64,000 bases of DNA, from NCBI RefSeq assembly GCF_022458985.1, contig NC_061785.1:1915816-1979815 (forward strand), given 5' to 3'. This stretch comes from Mugil cephalus (taxonomy: Eukaryota > Chordata > Actinopteri > Mugiliformes > Mugilidae). The stretch's first letter is position 1, and the number at the start of each line of letters is the position of its first letter. Below, one piece after another: positions 12,728 through 25,612 of this stretch. The notes under the pieces are model-generated. The model was not told where the DNA came from. It worked only from the letters and a program-made list of their open reading frames with translations, and did not search any database. Both the position numbers and the translations under genes were made by a program.

Positions 12728-13078
12728 TTAACCCTCCATCGTTCCTCTGGTTTATGTGACAGCAGCATCTTTATGAACCAATCAGAGCTCTGGACACTGA
12801 GGGGGTGTTTGAGTAAATGCTGCTTTATGCAATATGTCATTTTATTCTGGTTTCCTTAATAAAAGTCATGATAGGATTCAACCAACACATTATTACAAAA
12901 CAACTCTGTTCCATCTTTGATTCCTCCAGAACAAAACTACTTAGAGAGATTCTGACTGCTGTGGTAGAAACTTCAGAGTCTTGTCTTTAAAACGAGACCG
13001 AGACCATGAATGAGCTCCATCATGTTCATGAACAGCGTTCAGTTTCTTTGGATACGTCCTGAATAAACTGGAATAAGG
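12728..13078 (+). repeat. dispersed repeat family R1, copy b
   Basis: This is the longest copy. It begins near AACCCTCCATCGTTCCTCTGG and contains GAACCAATCAGAGCTCTGGAC, TTTGATTCCTCCAGAAC, TTAAAACGAGACCGAGACCATGAATGAGCTCC and GAACAGCGTTCAGTTTCTTTGG. The order matches copy a, and copy c reads the same blocks in reverse. Confidence 0.65.
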
Positions 13079-14694
13079 TTAAAAAACTCAGCGTTTAGAT
13101 TTAACGTCTCTTCTGTTTGTGAATAATTCAGCTTGAAACGCACACAGAGAAACGAGCGACTCGTGGATGTTTACACTCAGTCACAGGCCTCGGCATTTCA
13201 TCCGACAGTGTGTGTGAGTGATTCGTTAAAGGTCACTACGCTGAGAGAATCGGCCGTGCGATCCCTCCTGAATGTCCTTCCTTTGTTTGCCTCCGTCTTC
13301 ATGCGTTGCTGCATGCGTGCGCGTGGGCCCGTCGCAGCGAACACAGCTGAAGCCTTGTGATTTTATCCTGCGTGGGGACGAACAGCAGCCGTGTTGTTCT
13401 CTGCGGCTTCGCTTTGTCATGGGCGGCTGTGAGGATCTGAATACCCCCCGGAGTAAAAGAGGCGACACAGCGGAGGGCAGATTTATGCGGCTGTGTCGGC
13501 CGATAAGACGACACATGGACGTGAATATTAATGGAAAACTCTGAGGTCGATGATTTAAATGTTTGGCAGATTTCTGAGGAGACGGAAAGCAGCGAAGAGT
13601 GGAGCGATAAACATGAAGTTACAGCAGCAGCGTCTTATCTGTGAGGGAGACACAAATAGACACAAACAGAAAAGCTAATGCGGATAACGAGAGGCTAATT
13701 ATAGGAGGACAGAGACTCCAATGCATTGTGGGAGTAGGGGGCAACTGGACGGTGTTTACGTTGTGCAACGCTGCACCTTTGTTGTTTTGTTGTCTGTTTA
13801 GCGTGTTAGCATTATTAGCATTCAGTCAGTGTGTTTACATGCAGAGTTTAATGGAGCTATGCTCAAAATTTCACTTTCTGACTTCAGTCCTCGTCCCAGT
13901 TTACAAGCAGCGGAGAAAATAGAATAACTGACGGGAATGTGTCCTCCTCCTCCTCCACACTAGGGGGCGATATGTGTCTTTTTTTAAGGCGTATACATAA
14001 TACAATATTATCTGGTGTCTTCATCGGATAAAGAGAACTCTGATTTTAATCGGAGTAACGTGTTTACATGCACTAACGTTGTCCAGCTAGAGTCCCATTA
14101 AGGCAAAAATTAGCTTTTTTCACATGCATGTAAATGCACTTAGTGAGTCTGAAGGTGGCGCTCTTCTCTTCGGCCCAGACAACAAACCGATGTGTTCAAC
14201 CATATTTGACTTCTTAACAGTTTTAGACTCAGACACAGATAATAATGCTACAGGAGACGTGTCGGGAAGAAGACAACGAAGAACTCGGCTGACGGTTTTA
14301 GCGTGAGATGAACATACGGAGACGTTCTTCTTTTACTGACGTGACTAATAATATGAACAGTTCATACACTGAATTTAACGACGCTCCTTAAAGTGGCAGA
14401 TTTGTGAATAGAGTAATGGGTCAATCAGTTAGAAAAGAGGAGTGTAGAAGAAGAATCAGCAGCCGGACGGAGGAAACACACTGCCACCTAGTGGACCGAT
14501 CACTAGTGACGTTCGATGCCACCGATTTCCTTTCCAATACGATACCGAATAAAATTCAGGCTGATACCGATGCAGCTACACAGAATGTGTTAAGTAAAGC
14601 ATAGCTTCATAAATAATACAAGACGTCAGAGTATTTAATTTACAAACTGTTATTAGTCACGGATAACCCTGACCACCCTCTCCACCACACAGTT

Positions 14695-14743
14695 TTATTT
14701 TATTTATTTATTTATTTTATTTTATTTATTTATTTATTTATTG
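14695..14743. repeat. TTTA/TTTTA microsatellite
   Basis: Tandem TTTA and TTTTA units. A second, shorter TTTA run lies at 9966-9994. Confidence 0.85.
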
Positions 14744-16249
14744 CATATTTACACGTGGTTGTTCAGTTACTGGTTGTAAGTGTCTGTTTATTGCTGCTGC
14801 AACAGTGACATTTCTATCTTGTGAAAATGCTGTTTTCTAAATAAATGAAGTAAAATAATACGATCATAAAATAAATTATTGTTTAATTGTTAAGAGCTAC
14901 TATAAAATGAAACTGGCCACTTCATTAGGTATTAGAGAGAACAAGACTGTGCATCGGTCCTGCTCTGAATCCTCCTTCATGGTTCATTTAATGCTGAGTT
15001 GATGTTGAAACAGGTTTTAAAAAGCTGGTGCTGTTAAACTGGGTTCAAGTGTTTCTGTTTTTAAGCCTGAGAACTATGTCAAAATAATAGGAACAGCAAC
15101 ACAACACGACTGAGTGGTGCTACAAACCACGGCCTCCATAACAAAAACTCTCTCAGCTATTTTAAGTAAATGCAGGATAATAAAACTCAGATTTAGAGCT
15201 AATAAACATCAAGTCTCAATATTTACTATTTTTAATCATTTCTTTCCATTAAAATCCATAGTTTATTCTAAATATTACTAAAACCTGAAGCAAACATTTC
15301 ATCAAAGTGAATAAATTACAGACAGTATAAAGAAGTCGGTCCTTGTTTTCCACTGAGCGTCGTATTTGTAAATGTGGGAGCAGCCATATGTGCACAGGCC
15401 TCCTCCAGGTCTGTAAACACTCAGTCAAGATGTTAAATGATTGAATATTATTCAGTGTAACGTCGGTGGAAGCCTCACGTTTATCCAGGCTCGGTAAAGA
15501 CTGAGGGAGAGGAGAAGACCGAGGGTTCGGTTCACGTTTAGCTTCGCGGTTAAGACGAAGTGGAGAAAAACGTTGGAGACATGTGGGAACATCAGCCGGT
15601 TCAGGGAGGACGTGTCCCGCTGCTCAGGCCTCTTATCGGGATGAATCAGCTCAGACGCTGAGGCTTAATGGAGCAGAGGAAACACAAACCATCACAGATC
15701 ACAGTGTGGAGCTGAGTTCTTCCTCTCCTCCATTTACGCCTTTAATCTCTGACATGCTCCTCTCTGCTCGGCCTCCTCCTAAAAAAAGCTTCCAGACTGT
15801 TGTGGCCTCTTTGCTTCTCCCAGCGTCGCTCACAGATTCCTGTTTCTCTGTCTCTGTTTGTCTGTGTGGATGAATCTCGAGAAGCTGCTGGAGCAGAATG
15901 AATTTCTCTCTGCACGCGCTCAGACGGGACCGAGGCCGTAACGTAACACACACTGTTTATATTCACAACGGTGACGTCACATGATCCAGTAAAATCATAA
16001 AAATCATGGGGGGAACTGGAAACATGGCAACAGTTCATTCAGCCACTCAGCCTTTTATGAGTAGGTTATGTTGGCTGGATAGTTTTTTATGTTTTTGTGT
16101 ATTGGTTTTATTTTTTCTGTAATGTTTTTATGTTTTTATGTTCTTATTTTATGTTTTTTATATTTTTGTCTATTGTTTTATGTTTGCTGGATTGTTTTTT
16201 ATGTTTTTGGGAATATTATTTTATGATTTTATGAATTGTTTTATGGCTT

Positions 16250-16375
16250 TGTTGTGAGGCACTTTGGGTGTCTTTCGTTATTGTAGAGGGCTACACAAAT
16301 AAAATTTGATGCTGCTACCATTCAAACCTTCTTGCTGTGAGGCATCGACGCTAACCACCACCACACCACTGTCCA
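16250..16375 (+). repeat. retroelement-like 3' end joined to repeat fragment
   Basis: GTGAGGCACTTTGGGTGTC..GAGGGCTACACAAATAAAATTTGATG resembles the 3' ends of several fish LINE/SINE families (GCACTTTG ... CTATATAAATAAA). It is followed by ACCTTCTTGCTGTGAGGCATCGACGCTAACCACCACCACACC, part of the abundant repeat also seen at 5005. I found no reverse-transcriptase coding around it. Confidence 0.35.
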
Positions 16376-16557
16376 AAAACTAAACTGGTGTCTTTCTGGT
16401 GTCATGACCAGTAACGTCTTTAAACTAATTTGTTCACGTCTCACAGTTTATCGTCTTTGCTCTGACGTTAAAACATCGACTTCTGCAGAACCCACGACCC
16501 TGTTGGCATGTTCCCTGTCTCAGCCGGGACGTAAGGAATGTTTTCAAAAAGGCCGAC

Positions 16558-17394
16558 GTGATGAAGAGCAGCGATGAAGAGCGTGAAGAGCAGTGATGAA
16601 GAGCAGCGATGAAGAGCAGCGATGAAGAGCAGTGATGAAGAGCATGAAGAGCAGTGATGAAGAGCAGTGATGAAGAGCAGCAATGAGGAGCAGCGATGAA
16701 GAGCAGTGATGAAGAGCATGAAGAGCAGTGATGAAGAGCAGTGATGAAGAGCAGCGATGAAGAGCAGTGATGAGGAGCACTGATGAAGAGCAGTGATAAG
16801 GAGCACTGATGAAGAGCAGCGATGAAGAGCAGAGATGAAGAGCAGCGATGAAGAGCAGTGATGAAGAGCAGTGAAAAGGAGCGGCTATGAAGAGCAGCGA
16901 TGAAGAGCAGTGATGAAGAGCAGTGATGAAGAGCAATGATGAAGAGCAGCTATGAAGAGCAGAGATGAAGAGCAGCGATGAAGAGCAGCGATGAAGAGCA
17001 GTGATGAAGAGCATGAAGAGCAGTGATGAAGAGCAGTGATGAAGAGCATGAAGAGCAGTGATGAAGCACAGTGATGAAGAGCATGAAGAGCAGTGATGAA
17101 GAGCAGCGATGAAGAGCAGCGATGAAGAGCAGTGATGAAGAGCATGAAGAGCAGTGATGAAGAGCAGTGATGAAGAGCATGAAGAGCAGTGATGAAGCAC
17201 AGTGATGAAGAGCAGTGATGAAGAGTGGTGATGAAGCACAGTGATGAAGCACAGTGATGAAGAGCAGCGATGAAGAGCAGTGATGAAGAGCAGCGATGAG
17301 TAGCACTGATGAAGAGCAGTAATGAAGAGCAGCGATGAAGAGCAGTGATGAAGAGCAGTGATGAAGAGCAGTGATGAAGAGCAGTGATGAAGCT
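16558..17394. repeat. 13-bp minisatellite, about 840 bp
   Basis: The unit is GATGAAGAGCAGT (the last base is mostly T or C), with short variants (GATGAAGAGCAT, GATGAAGCACAGT, GATAAGGAGCACT) dispersed through the array. Because 13 is not a multiple of 3, three units give a 13-residue peptide period. All three minus-strand frames stay open and read LLFITALHHCSSS-like repeats. This explains the long minus-strand ORF here, which is not a gene. Confidence 0.9.
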
Positions 17395-18203
17395 CTGTCC
17401 TCTCAGCTCTTAATGAGAGACGCTGTGATATGCGTCCTCCATGATTATGCATGATCACAGGGAGCGGGTATTCTCTCTGAAGTGCCCCCTCCCCCCTGTG
17501 CAGAGCGAGGTTTTTTCGGAGCGCCGTTACCATGGAGACACTATTAGTATATCTGGCTGCATCCCTCCAGTGTGCGACTGTGTGTGAATGTCTTTGTAGT
17601 CGGGAACATTATGTATCTGAAGGGCTTTTAGCCAGAGATGCTACCTGAGTTTAGCGCTACCTGTGCAGAGATGAGGATTCGTGTAACCTGGATGTGAAGC
17701 GTCTTCTCTTTTCTGTCGACTTAATTGGTTTCTTACATAAGCAGCACTTGAAATGGGGCTGAATGCTCTCAGGAATACTGGCATGTCTGATTTACACGGA
17801 CGTGATCGGCCGAGCTTCTTCTTCTTCTTCTTCTTCTACTCCCTCCTTCCTTTTCACATGTGAGCCTCGGTCCTTTCATCAGGACATGTTAAGTCACATG
17901 CTGGGCGCTGCGGTTCAAACACGGGCTACAGCGCTACGCTACAAAGAAGACCTGATGATTAATTGATGCTTCCTTCCTCCCAGAGTAACTCAGGGTCAAG
18001 GACTCTGCAGAAGTTTGTGAAGAGTTTGTCGGGAGCAGCCACATTAATGAATCATTAGCTGAAGACGTTTTTCAGATATCTCAGAAACAATAACGTTCAG
18101 TTTCCTCCTAATTTGCCCTGAAGTTTCCACAGAGCAGCACAAACCAGTGACAATCATTAACGACCGTTTCATAAAAATCATTTCATTTTTGTGACTCTCG
18201 AAC

Positions 18204-18683
18204 CATAGCCTGTATAAATATGGACTGAACTGCTCCTCTAAAGAGAAGTCGAAGGAAGTAGCGATTAAAACACTAAAAATACACGTTAAAGTCGGTCATT
18301 TAAAGTTGTAAATATAATGTTGATGAATGTTCAAGTGTCAATTCTTCAATTTGTTTTAGGTTATTATTTGACGCCAGATAGAAGCGATGACCACCAGTTG
18401 CCGTGGCAACCGCTCTGTAAAGAGGGACCGTTAAAATAAGTTCAGTGTATAATCCAACATTTTACTTGTAGCTGGTTTCAGCATTACTTAAAACCAAAAC
18501 GAGTCTGGAGGTAGTGTGGGCGGGGCTTCAACATCGTGACTCCGCCCTAGGACCGTACTGATCAGACTCTACAAACTCTATAAACTCACAAGATGGAAGC
18601 GCTTTTATCCCCGGGAAAACTGCATCAGTTTGACCAATGAGGGGATGCGGAGATGTGGCGTCCATATTTATATACAGTCTATG
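18204..18683. mobile_element. R3: inverted-repeat element, copy a
   Basis: The ends CATAGCCTGTATAAATATGGAC (18204-18225) and GTCCATATTTATATACAGTCTATG (18660-18683) are inverted repeats of each other. The inside includes GTTGATGAATGTTCAAGT, CCAGTTGCCGTGGCAACCG, GGGCGGGGCTTCAACATCGTGACTCCGCCC and GGACCGTACTGATCA. All of these recur at 30953-31780. There is no ORF, so it is a MITE-type element. The superfamily is not assigned. Confidence 0.65.
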
Positions 18684-18914
18684 CGGTTTGTGTTTCTTTT
18701 TGCCGAATGGTGTCATTGTATCTTGCATTGTGTCCGCAGTGACTCATTATTGTAGACTTCAGTCAGGAAGGACTCACTAACAGCTCTTCATTTAAAGCCC
18801 TTCACATCTTCACATTGTCCCTTAAAGTGAACTGAACTTGAGTAAAATGAAGCTGAGGGCGATTCAGACCGGCCTGACTGACGTTCTAAATATTGGATGA
18901 GCTCATCTGTGACC

Positions 18915-18932
18915 GGGGGGGGGGGGGGGGGG
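18915..18932 (+). repeat. run of 18 G
   Basis: An uninterrupted homopolymer, GACC(G)18TTG. It is prone to length error in sequencing and can form G-quadruplex-type structures. Confidence 0.9.
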
Positions 18933-19134
18933 TTGTTCCTGAGCTCATCCACCCACACAGCAGCTACACACACAGCCTCTTTATTTAGACTGTTCTCACT
19001 CGTTCTGTGACTCTGACAAACACAAAATAATTCAGTGTATGAAACTCCCTTGGAGGCGTAAGGCCGCCGGCTACAGCGCGTTATGAAGAGGGTAATGAAG
19101 CCATGAGGGAACGAGGGCCTGCCTCACCCCTCAC

Positions 19135-19187
19135 TGTCATCATCATCATCCTCATCTTCATCCTCATCATCATCATCCTCATCAGCA
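19135..19187. repeat. CAT/CTT/CCT trinucleotide repeat
   Basis: TCATCATCATCATCCTCATCTTCATCC-type run, a compound trinucleotide microsatellite in aatk intron 1. Confidence 0.85.
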
Positions 19188-19283
19188 TCACATGCAGAGT
19201 CAGACTCCTCCGGCTGCAGCAGCAGCTTCACGTGCAAATTAAAAGCAGAAAGCATGAGGCTGGTTTAACCTCAGACCTGCTCA

Positions 19284-19334
19284 GACCTAGACCTGGACCT
19301 GGACCTGGACCTGGACCTGGACCTGGACCTGGGG
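19284..19334. repeat. hexanucleotide repeat GACCTG
   Basis: About eight GACCTG/GACCTA units in a row. The plus strand reads a PGPGPG frame and the minus strand an RSRSRS frame; neither is expected to be coding. Confidence 0.85.
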
Positions 19335-19750
19335 CTTTTCTGAAGGAGCTTAATCAGCCTGTGAAGGATGACAACACGGAGCCTGGGAGACGCGTCGCCA
19401 TGGAGACGGAGAGGCCGAGCATGTTGTGTTGTAGCTGCGGATGCATGCGAGGCTGCGTGGACGGACGAATGGACGGACGGACGGACGGACACCGGACATG
19501 TGTCAAAAAGTGGATCCACTCAGGGAACAAAAACAACAAGAAAACGACTCACAGAGGCACTCGATGCTGGACGCAAGGGAGGCCAGAGGCTCTGAGGTGG
19601 AGCAGTTTCTGAATTTAGAGACCATCAGCTGAACCAATGTGGAACTTTTCACCTCTTTACCTTTTTCTCTCGTAGCTTAAACTTTATTTAAATCACTGAC
19701 TCACATTTAGGGAACAAAGAGGAGACATTTCAAGTGTGGGGTCGATTTAG

Positions 19751-20045
19751 AAATAAACTGAACGCTGTTCATGAACATGTTGGAGCTCATTCATGGTCTT
19801 GGTCTCGTTTTAAAGACAAGACTCTGAAGTTTCTGTCAGAAAAGTCAGAATCTAGAACTAGTGGTTTAGTTCTGGAGGAATCAAAGCTGGAACACAGTTA
19901 AAAATAAGGTTTGGTTGAATCCTAAAACGACGTTTATCAATGACATATTTCATCATGGAGCATTTCCTCAAACACAACTCAGAGCTGTGATTGGTTCATG
20001 AAGCTGCTGCTGCCCCATAAACCACCAGAGGAACGATGAAGCATC
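19751..20045 (-). repeat. dispersed repeat family R1, copy c
   Basis: It is the reverse complement of copy b: ACTGAACGCTGTTCATGAACATG, GGAGCTCATTCATGGTCTTGGTCTCGTTTTAAAGACAAGACTCTGAAGTTTCTG, AGTGGTTTAGTTCTGGAGGAATCAAAG, ending near CCACCAGAGGAACGATGAAG. Confidence 0.65.
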
Positions 20046-20483
20046 AATAACTGGACTCATCATCTCATCAGTCTATTGAAGCTTCCTATTAACCGCCATC
20101 TTATTAATCTAATAAACTAAACTAATCGTCCACTCTGTCCCACTATGTCCCAAACAGAGCGTCCCCCGTACAGGTGCTGGTCTAGAACATATAACAGTCT
20201 GGTTACTGAATGCTAACAGTGCCTCATAACACAGAGTCACCAGATGTCCCTGATTTCTGGGGACAGTCCCCGTCTTTGATGATCCAAAAATGTCTCTGAT
20301 ATTAGTGTTTTATGAATGAGAGAAAAAAAATGTTCTGCACAGACTCAGTTACTACAGCAGCAGATTAAATATGTTTAAATATGAATAAATACGTCAAAGT
20401 AAATGGAACCGTAACGGTTTCTGCTTCTTCATTTCATCTTGGAGCTGAAAACGTCCCCTGGTCAAAAGACAAGACATAGCTAT

Positions 20484-20688
20484 GATGTTAGCATTACAGC
20501 TATGCATTAATTAGCCATAACTTAATGTTAGCATTACAGCTATGCATTAGCTAGCCATAACTTAATGTTAGCATTACAGCTATGCATCAGCTAGCCACAA
20601 CTTAATGTTAGCATTACAGCTATGCATCAGCTAGCCACAACTTAATGTTAGCATTACAGCTATGCATTAGCTAGCCATAACTTAATGT
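20484..20688 (+). repeat. 40-bp minisatellite, five copies
   Basis: Five nearly identical 40-bp units start at 20484, 20524, 20564, 20604 and 20644. Each reads ATGTTAGCATTACAGCTATG...TAGCCA(T/C)AACTTA. Only three variable sites are visible (ATTAATTAG / ATTAGCTAG / ATCAGCTAG and CATAA / CACAA), so the expansion is recent. The next 70 bases contain further GCTAGCT words. Confidence 0.9.
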
Positions 20689-23600
20689 GTGGTGGCAGTA
20701 GCAGCTAGCTAATGTCTAACCCGTCCTGTGAAGGGCTAGCTAGCTGTAGGCGCTTCAGCCTGTTTCCTCTGGGATGTAAAGCGTCAGCAGCAGTGGAGTC
20801 ATGACGCTCGTATTAAGACGAGTTTTGAATAATGCCGGAGAACCACTGACTCATGGTTCTGTTTTCAAATACGACCTCTTTTCTTTCAATGATCTGGAAA
20901 AAACATGAAGAAAAGGACCTGGTAGCTCCAGTGTTTTCAGTATTTATTACTACATCGCTAACTCATTCCTTCACTGAGGACACCTCCCTCTGTCTCTCTG
21001 CCCCAGGACCCACTCCTGCACCTCCTCCCATTTCACAGCCAGATGATAAATCCATGTATATCACAGGCTCAACGGGACGACTAAGATCCTGCTGAGACGC
21101 TTCAGAGACGGAGCACAGTCCACGGAGAGAGGGACGTTCTAGAGGTTTAAAGAGAACGGAGAGAACTCAGCGCTGGTCAGAGAGAAGAACGACGGGGAAG
21201 TTGAGGGAGGACAGGAAGAAGGATTCAGATGAGTTCACGTCGTATTGATTGAATCAGGGAGTCTCCCCTCATCTGTTGACTCTTCTCCGTCCTGGAGTCC
21301 AGTCGACAGCAAACAGAGCAGAGATGATAACTGGATGATTCTCTAACGGAGCCGATCGATCTGCCATTAAAGCTCGAGCCGAGAGGTTAAAAGGAAACCG
21401 GTAAACGGAGCTATTCCCACGCTCACAATCACACAGACACACAAAGGCCGAGCTGAAATAACAGCTTCGCTCTTTCATGTCTCATCCGGGGACGTCGGCG
21501 TCGAAGGGACGAACGCATCGTGAAGCTTCAGCTTTACAGCGTCGCCGCTCAGATGGGAACCACTGACATTTTCCAGCTCGTATCCATCACACACAAACAA
21601 GAACACATTCATCCCAACGTTTTCACGCCGTTCTGCTCATCGACAGCTGGTGGAGACGACCTGCCAAGAAAAGCAGCAAAGCACCAGAAAAAGTCACGAG
21701 AAACGAGTGAAGCGCTAAAAAAAAAAAAGGTTTTACAACGAAGGGACTGAAACACTACGGAGCTGCTTTTTGATTTTATGTCACATACTTTGGTATAAAC
21801 GTCGTCTATGAACCATGACTTTAAACAGAAGTCAACATTATATAGTAATTAGTTGAGAACAAGAATTAGATGTTATAGTATTTAGATTTATAATTGAAAA
21901 ACTCTTTCTGTTAATGTGTTTTTTTGTCATTAACAGCACAAGATACTGAAATATTAATTCATAATATTGATTCAATCACTGTCAGTGCCACTAACTACTA
22001 CACTTTACTGAAATGCAACGTATGCAAATAATTGTTTGCAACAAAGAAAAAACTTTCTCTTCTCTGACTCATTTCCTTCTTTGATTTCAGGGCTGCAGAA
22101 AACTTTCTCCTTTCTACGTTCTCTTCTGTTCTTCTGTTTCTTCTGACTCTGAGGGCAACGAACCCATCAGAGCTGCCATGTCCTCAGTCAACGCAACGCA
22201 ACAGCCTCTCTGATCAAACGTGATGCGGAAACAGGCCTCATCATCAGACGGAGACGCAGAGACGGAGACGGAGGACGGGGCACGGCTGATTTAAACAGGT
22301 GTCACGCTCCATCATCCAGCCCGTTAGTCAGTGGAAACATGGAAATAAGAGGCGATAAAACCTTCGTCTGCAGAGACGCTGCATCAGAAACCAGAGGATG
22401 GTAGAAAGTAACTCCCATCAGTCTGTGACGGGTTTGGGATTAATTCAAATTTGCAAAATTTAGATAAACCGAACAGAGCTTAAAAAAGTTTGCGGAGACG
22501 TGAACGTTAAATCAGGAGGAGCTAAGTACATGTGAGGCATTAATCCCGTCCTCACTGTGTCACTATTATCACTCAGGCGTTGGTGTCGGCGTCTATTGAC
22601 CCTTTGCACGTGACTTCCTGTTCCTCTCCAGCGACGTACGGACGCCAGGACGGACGGCGGAACAACAGTGGATGTCAAACTTAAAACAGGCTCATTGCAG
22701 CTGAGGACATTTGGTTTGGGAGGAGACGTGTCCAAGGATTTACATGAACCGTGGACACACTCAACGGTTCCATGCTTCCTCAAAGTCAAATGGTTTCAGA
22801 CGGATCCTGAGACTATGATGCACCAGGAAATTACTGTTTTACTCGTTAGCTGCAGCACAACCAAACGCTGGCTGGCTGGTTAGTAGTCGATCCTAATCCC
22901 AGAGGACGCTCTGTTTGAGACGTAGTGGGACAGATCAGGAGGACTGAGCTCAGGCAGAGTGGACGATTAGTCTGTTGGAAGACGGTTTGGGTCGGTAGCT
23001 AACCCTGCTAACGCCATCGTCTCTGATTACGTCTCTTTGTTCTCCCACAAGGTGACTCACTTCACACGACATCATTCTGACTATTTGTAGCGTCACTTAA
23101 ATTCAAAATAGATCAGCTGCTCATCTGTTATTTCAGTTTCCCATCCATCACGTGATAATTGGGACGTCTCTGTTCAAAGGGTCAGTGTCTATGGGAATAT
23201 TAATATGATCCAGATGAATATTTCTATTTAAAACTATATAAATGTGTAAAAATATAAAGCATCAAAAATAAAGTTTAAACCTTGGTCCTGACAGAGCGAT
23301 ATTCACCGAAAGGTCATTTTATTTCTGGCAACAATCTGCTTCGTCCTTCTTGATACTTTCAGGATCCAAACCTCTCGCACACAAACACCGAACGACACAC
23401 AACCTCGGTCTGGTGAAGGAGAAGCCAGAGAGCGTCTGTTCAAACAGGGAGAGCACTTCCACCGACAATCAATAAACGCGTGATTATCATTTTGTTAAAT
23501 GTCCCTTTGTGTGTCTGGACTTATTCTGCTTCCATCAATGTCAAACATCCAGTTATTTCTCTTCGTTACGGATGTTTTCACTAATTAGAGACGTTTCAGT

Positions 23601-25561
23601 GACTCAGCAGTCCCTGGTTTAAACCAGGAAGTAAATAATAAATGGTATTTTAATCCGTGCATGTTCTGATAAAACTGGACGCTGATCAAAGCCTTTAAAT
23701 TCAGAGACACTGCAGATTTGTGCGTTTCTGCGCTGACGGATGATTCTTTGTGTTGCATTAAGCCGTGAAAACATTATCTGATGTTTTCTTTCTGTCTGCT
23801 GCCAGCCCTGGAAATGAATCCAGCCGAGGTGGAGCCGGTTTGTTTCCTTCTAGAAAAACTAGTTTTGATGCAATCAGAGGTGATTATTATTTAGGGCCCT
23901 TGAAGGCAAACGCACACGACGACGCTCTGAGTGGTGAAGCTATTAGCAATCAGAGGCGCGTCTGCAGCAGCAGCAGCAGCAGCTTCACTCAAGACGCTGT
24001 CGGCCTTTCAGCCCTGGAATGATGTAATGATGTTATGTTCTGAGCCGGGGAGAGAAAACAGAAAAACAACAACGGCTGCTGGTGGATGATCGCAACCTAA
24101 AACCCCCATAACATGCCTCAGATCAGCACTGGACCGTTGGACAGTCGTTCTGTGGAGGACGTTTTTTAGAGGTTGTTTAATTGCTCTACATGGTGTGAAT
24201 CCAGTAAATAGTCACATCCTCCATGTTGTCTACTTTCAATCTCTGTATTTTGGTTTAACCTAGTGTTCTGAAGATCAACACCCGCCCCCTCCCCCGGGTT
24301 TACCTGCTCCTCCGGATCCCTGCCCGAACCCGGTAGTTTATCCTGGAGAGAGGACGGTCCGCTGGGCTTTCAGACGCAGCAGCATGTCCTGCTCCCCCTT
24401 CTGCTTTGTGTCCATATAATTAGAGCGAGTTGCTGTATGCGCAGCCAGGAGCCCACTGAGAAATGTGAAATGGATAACCTGGGGCCTGGGAACGCAGCCA
24501 GCGCTGCCAGGAAAACCACCCGGCCCTGCCTCTCTGCCGGGCTCTGAGCTCATCCTCATCACGACCGCCCCCTTTACGCAGCAGCGAGGAACGTCCCAGA
24601 CCCGTCGCTCTTTCACTTTGTCTGTTTCGTTTTCACAACCGGCTCCATTAGGCCGCTCTGGTGCTTTCCTCCCAGCGTTTCCATCGTCTGTAGTTCACGA
24701 TTCATCTGACCAAACGGCTAAACCAGCAACTGAGAACCACTTTATTTCTGTTTCAACGCGACCACGGAGACAAACCTCAAAACCAGCTCAATCTGGCCCA
24801 TGGGACGGAAATGGAAAGTGTGAAAATTACATATGTTTCTAATAACTTTGGCCCCTGTTTGTCCTGTTTTAGTAAAGAAACACGTCACTGAATCTCAGAT
24901 GTTAACTTTGCCATAATGCACTGAAATATGTGGAATAATTTATAGGTTAATGTTCTATTGGCCCCTCGGGGTCAGATTGGGTTGAACTGAACTAAATCTG
25001 AATCCTTAAACAAAACCATAAAAACTTCCTGATCATCCAATAACTGGATAAGAAAATGGTGCAGAATCTTAAATATTTACACTCAGATCAACGCTCATCC
25101 AGTTTCTCAGTTGGCTCACAACCCTCACGTCTTCACACCAGCTAATTAATGAGTGTTTCCTGAAAAAATATAAATATATATATAATATTATCCACATCAC
25201 AATTCATTTTCCTTCAGCATTGATTCCACATCAAAGCCTGACGTGTACGTCACAGTGATTCCAGCACCATGGTCAGCTCCATGACGACCACCGACTATTT
25301 ATAACCTCAACATGTAGCGGCACTACCTCAACATCAGCACCGACAACTCAGCTATTAACTCCTGGACGTGAACCCATCCACCTTACATTCATCACATCAG
25401 AACAGAAAAGACGAACGGAGTCTGGTTCAGACTCTGCAGCAAAATGGGAGACACCAGAAAATAAATGAGAGTTAAAAAAAGAAAAGAAAAAGAAAAAGGT
25501 AGTTTTCTCATCTGGTCATTAGGTGCAAAAACCAAACTGCTGCAGAGACTGAGATGCTGGA

Positions 25562-25612
25562 GTGGAGGTGGTGGAGGAGGTGGTGGAGGTGGTGGAGGTG
25601 GTGGAGGGGGGG
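25562..25612. repeat. GGA/GGT repeat
   Basis: GTGGAGGTGGTGGAGG-type tract, about 50 bp long and strictly purine plus T on this strand. It reads poly-Gly in one frame. Confidence 0.85.

Noticed and set aside
16544..17533. 329-residue minus-strand ORF with LLFITALHHCSSS repeats
   Set aside because: Product of the 13-bp minisatellite; other frames are equally open.
24338..24842. Overlapping 92- and 125-residue ORFs
   Set aside because: Opposite-strand overlapping frames in CG-richer intron sequence; no family resemblance.
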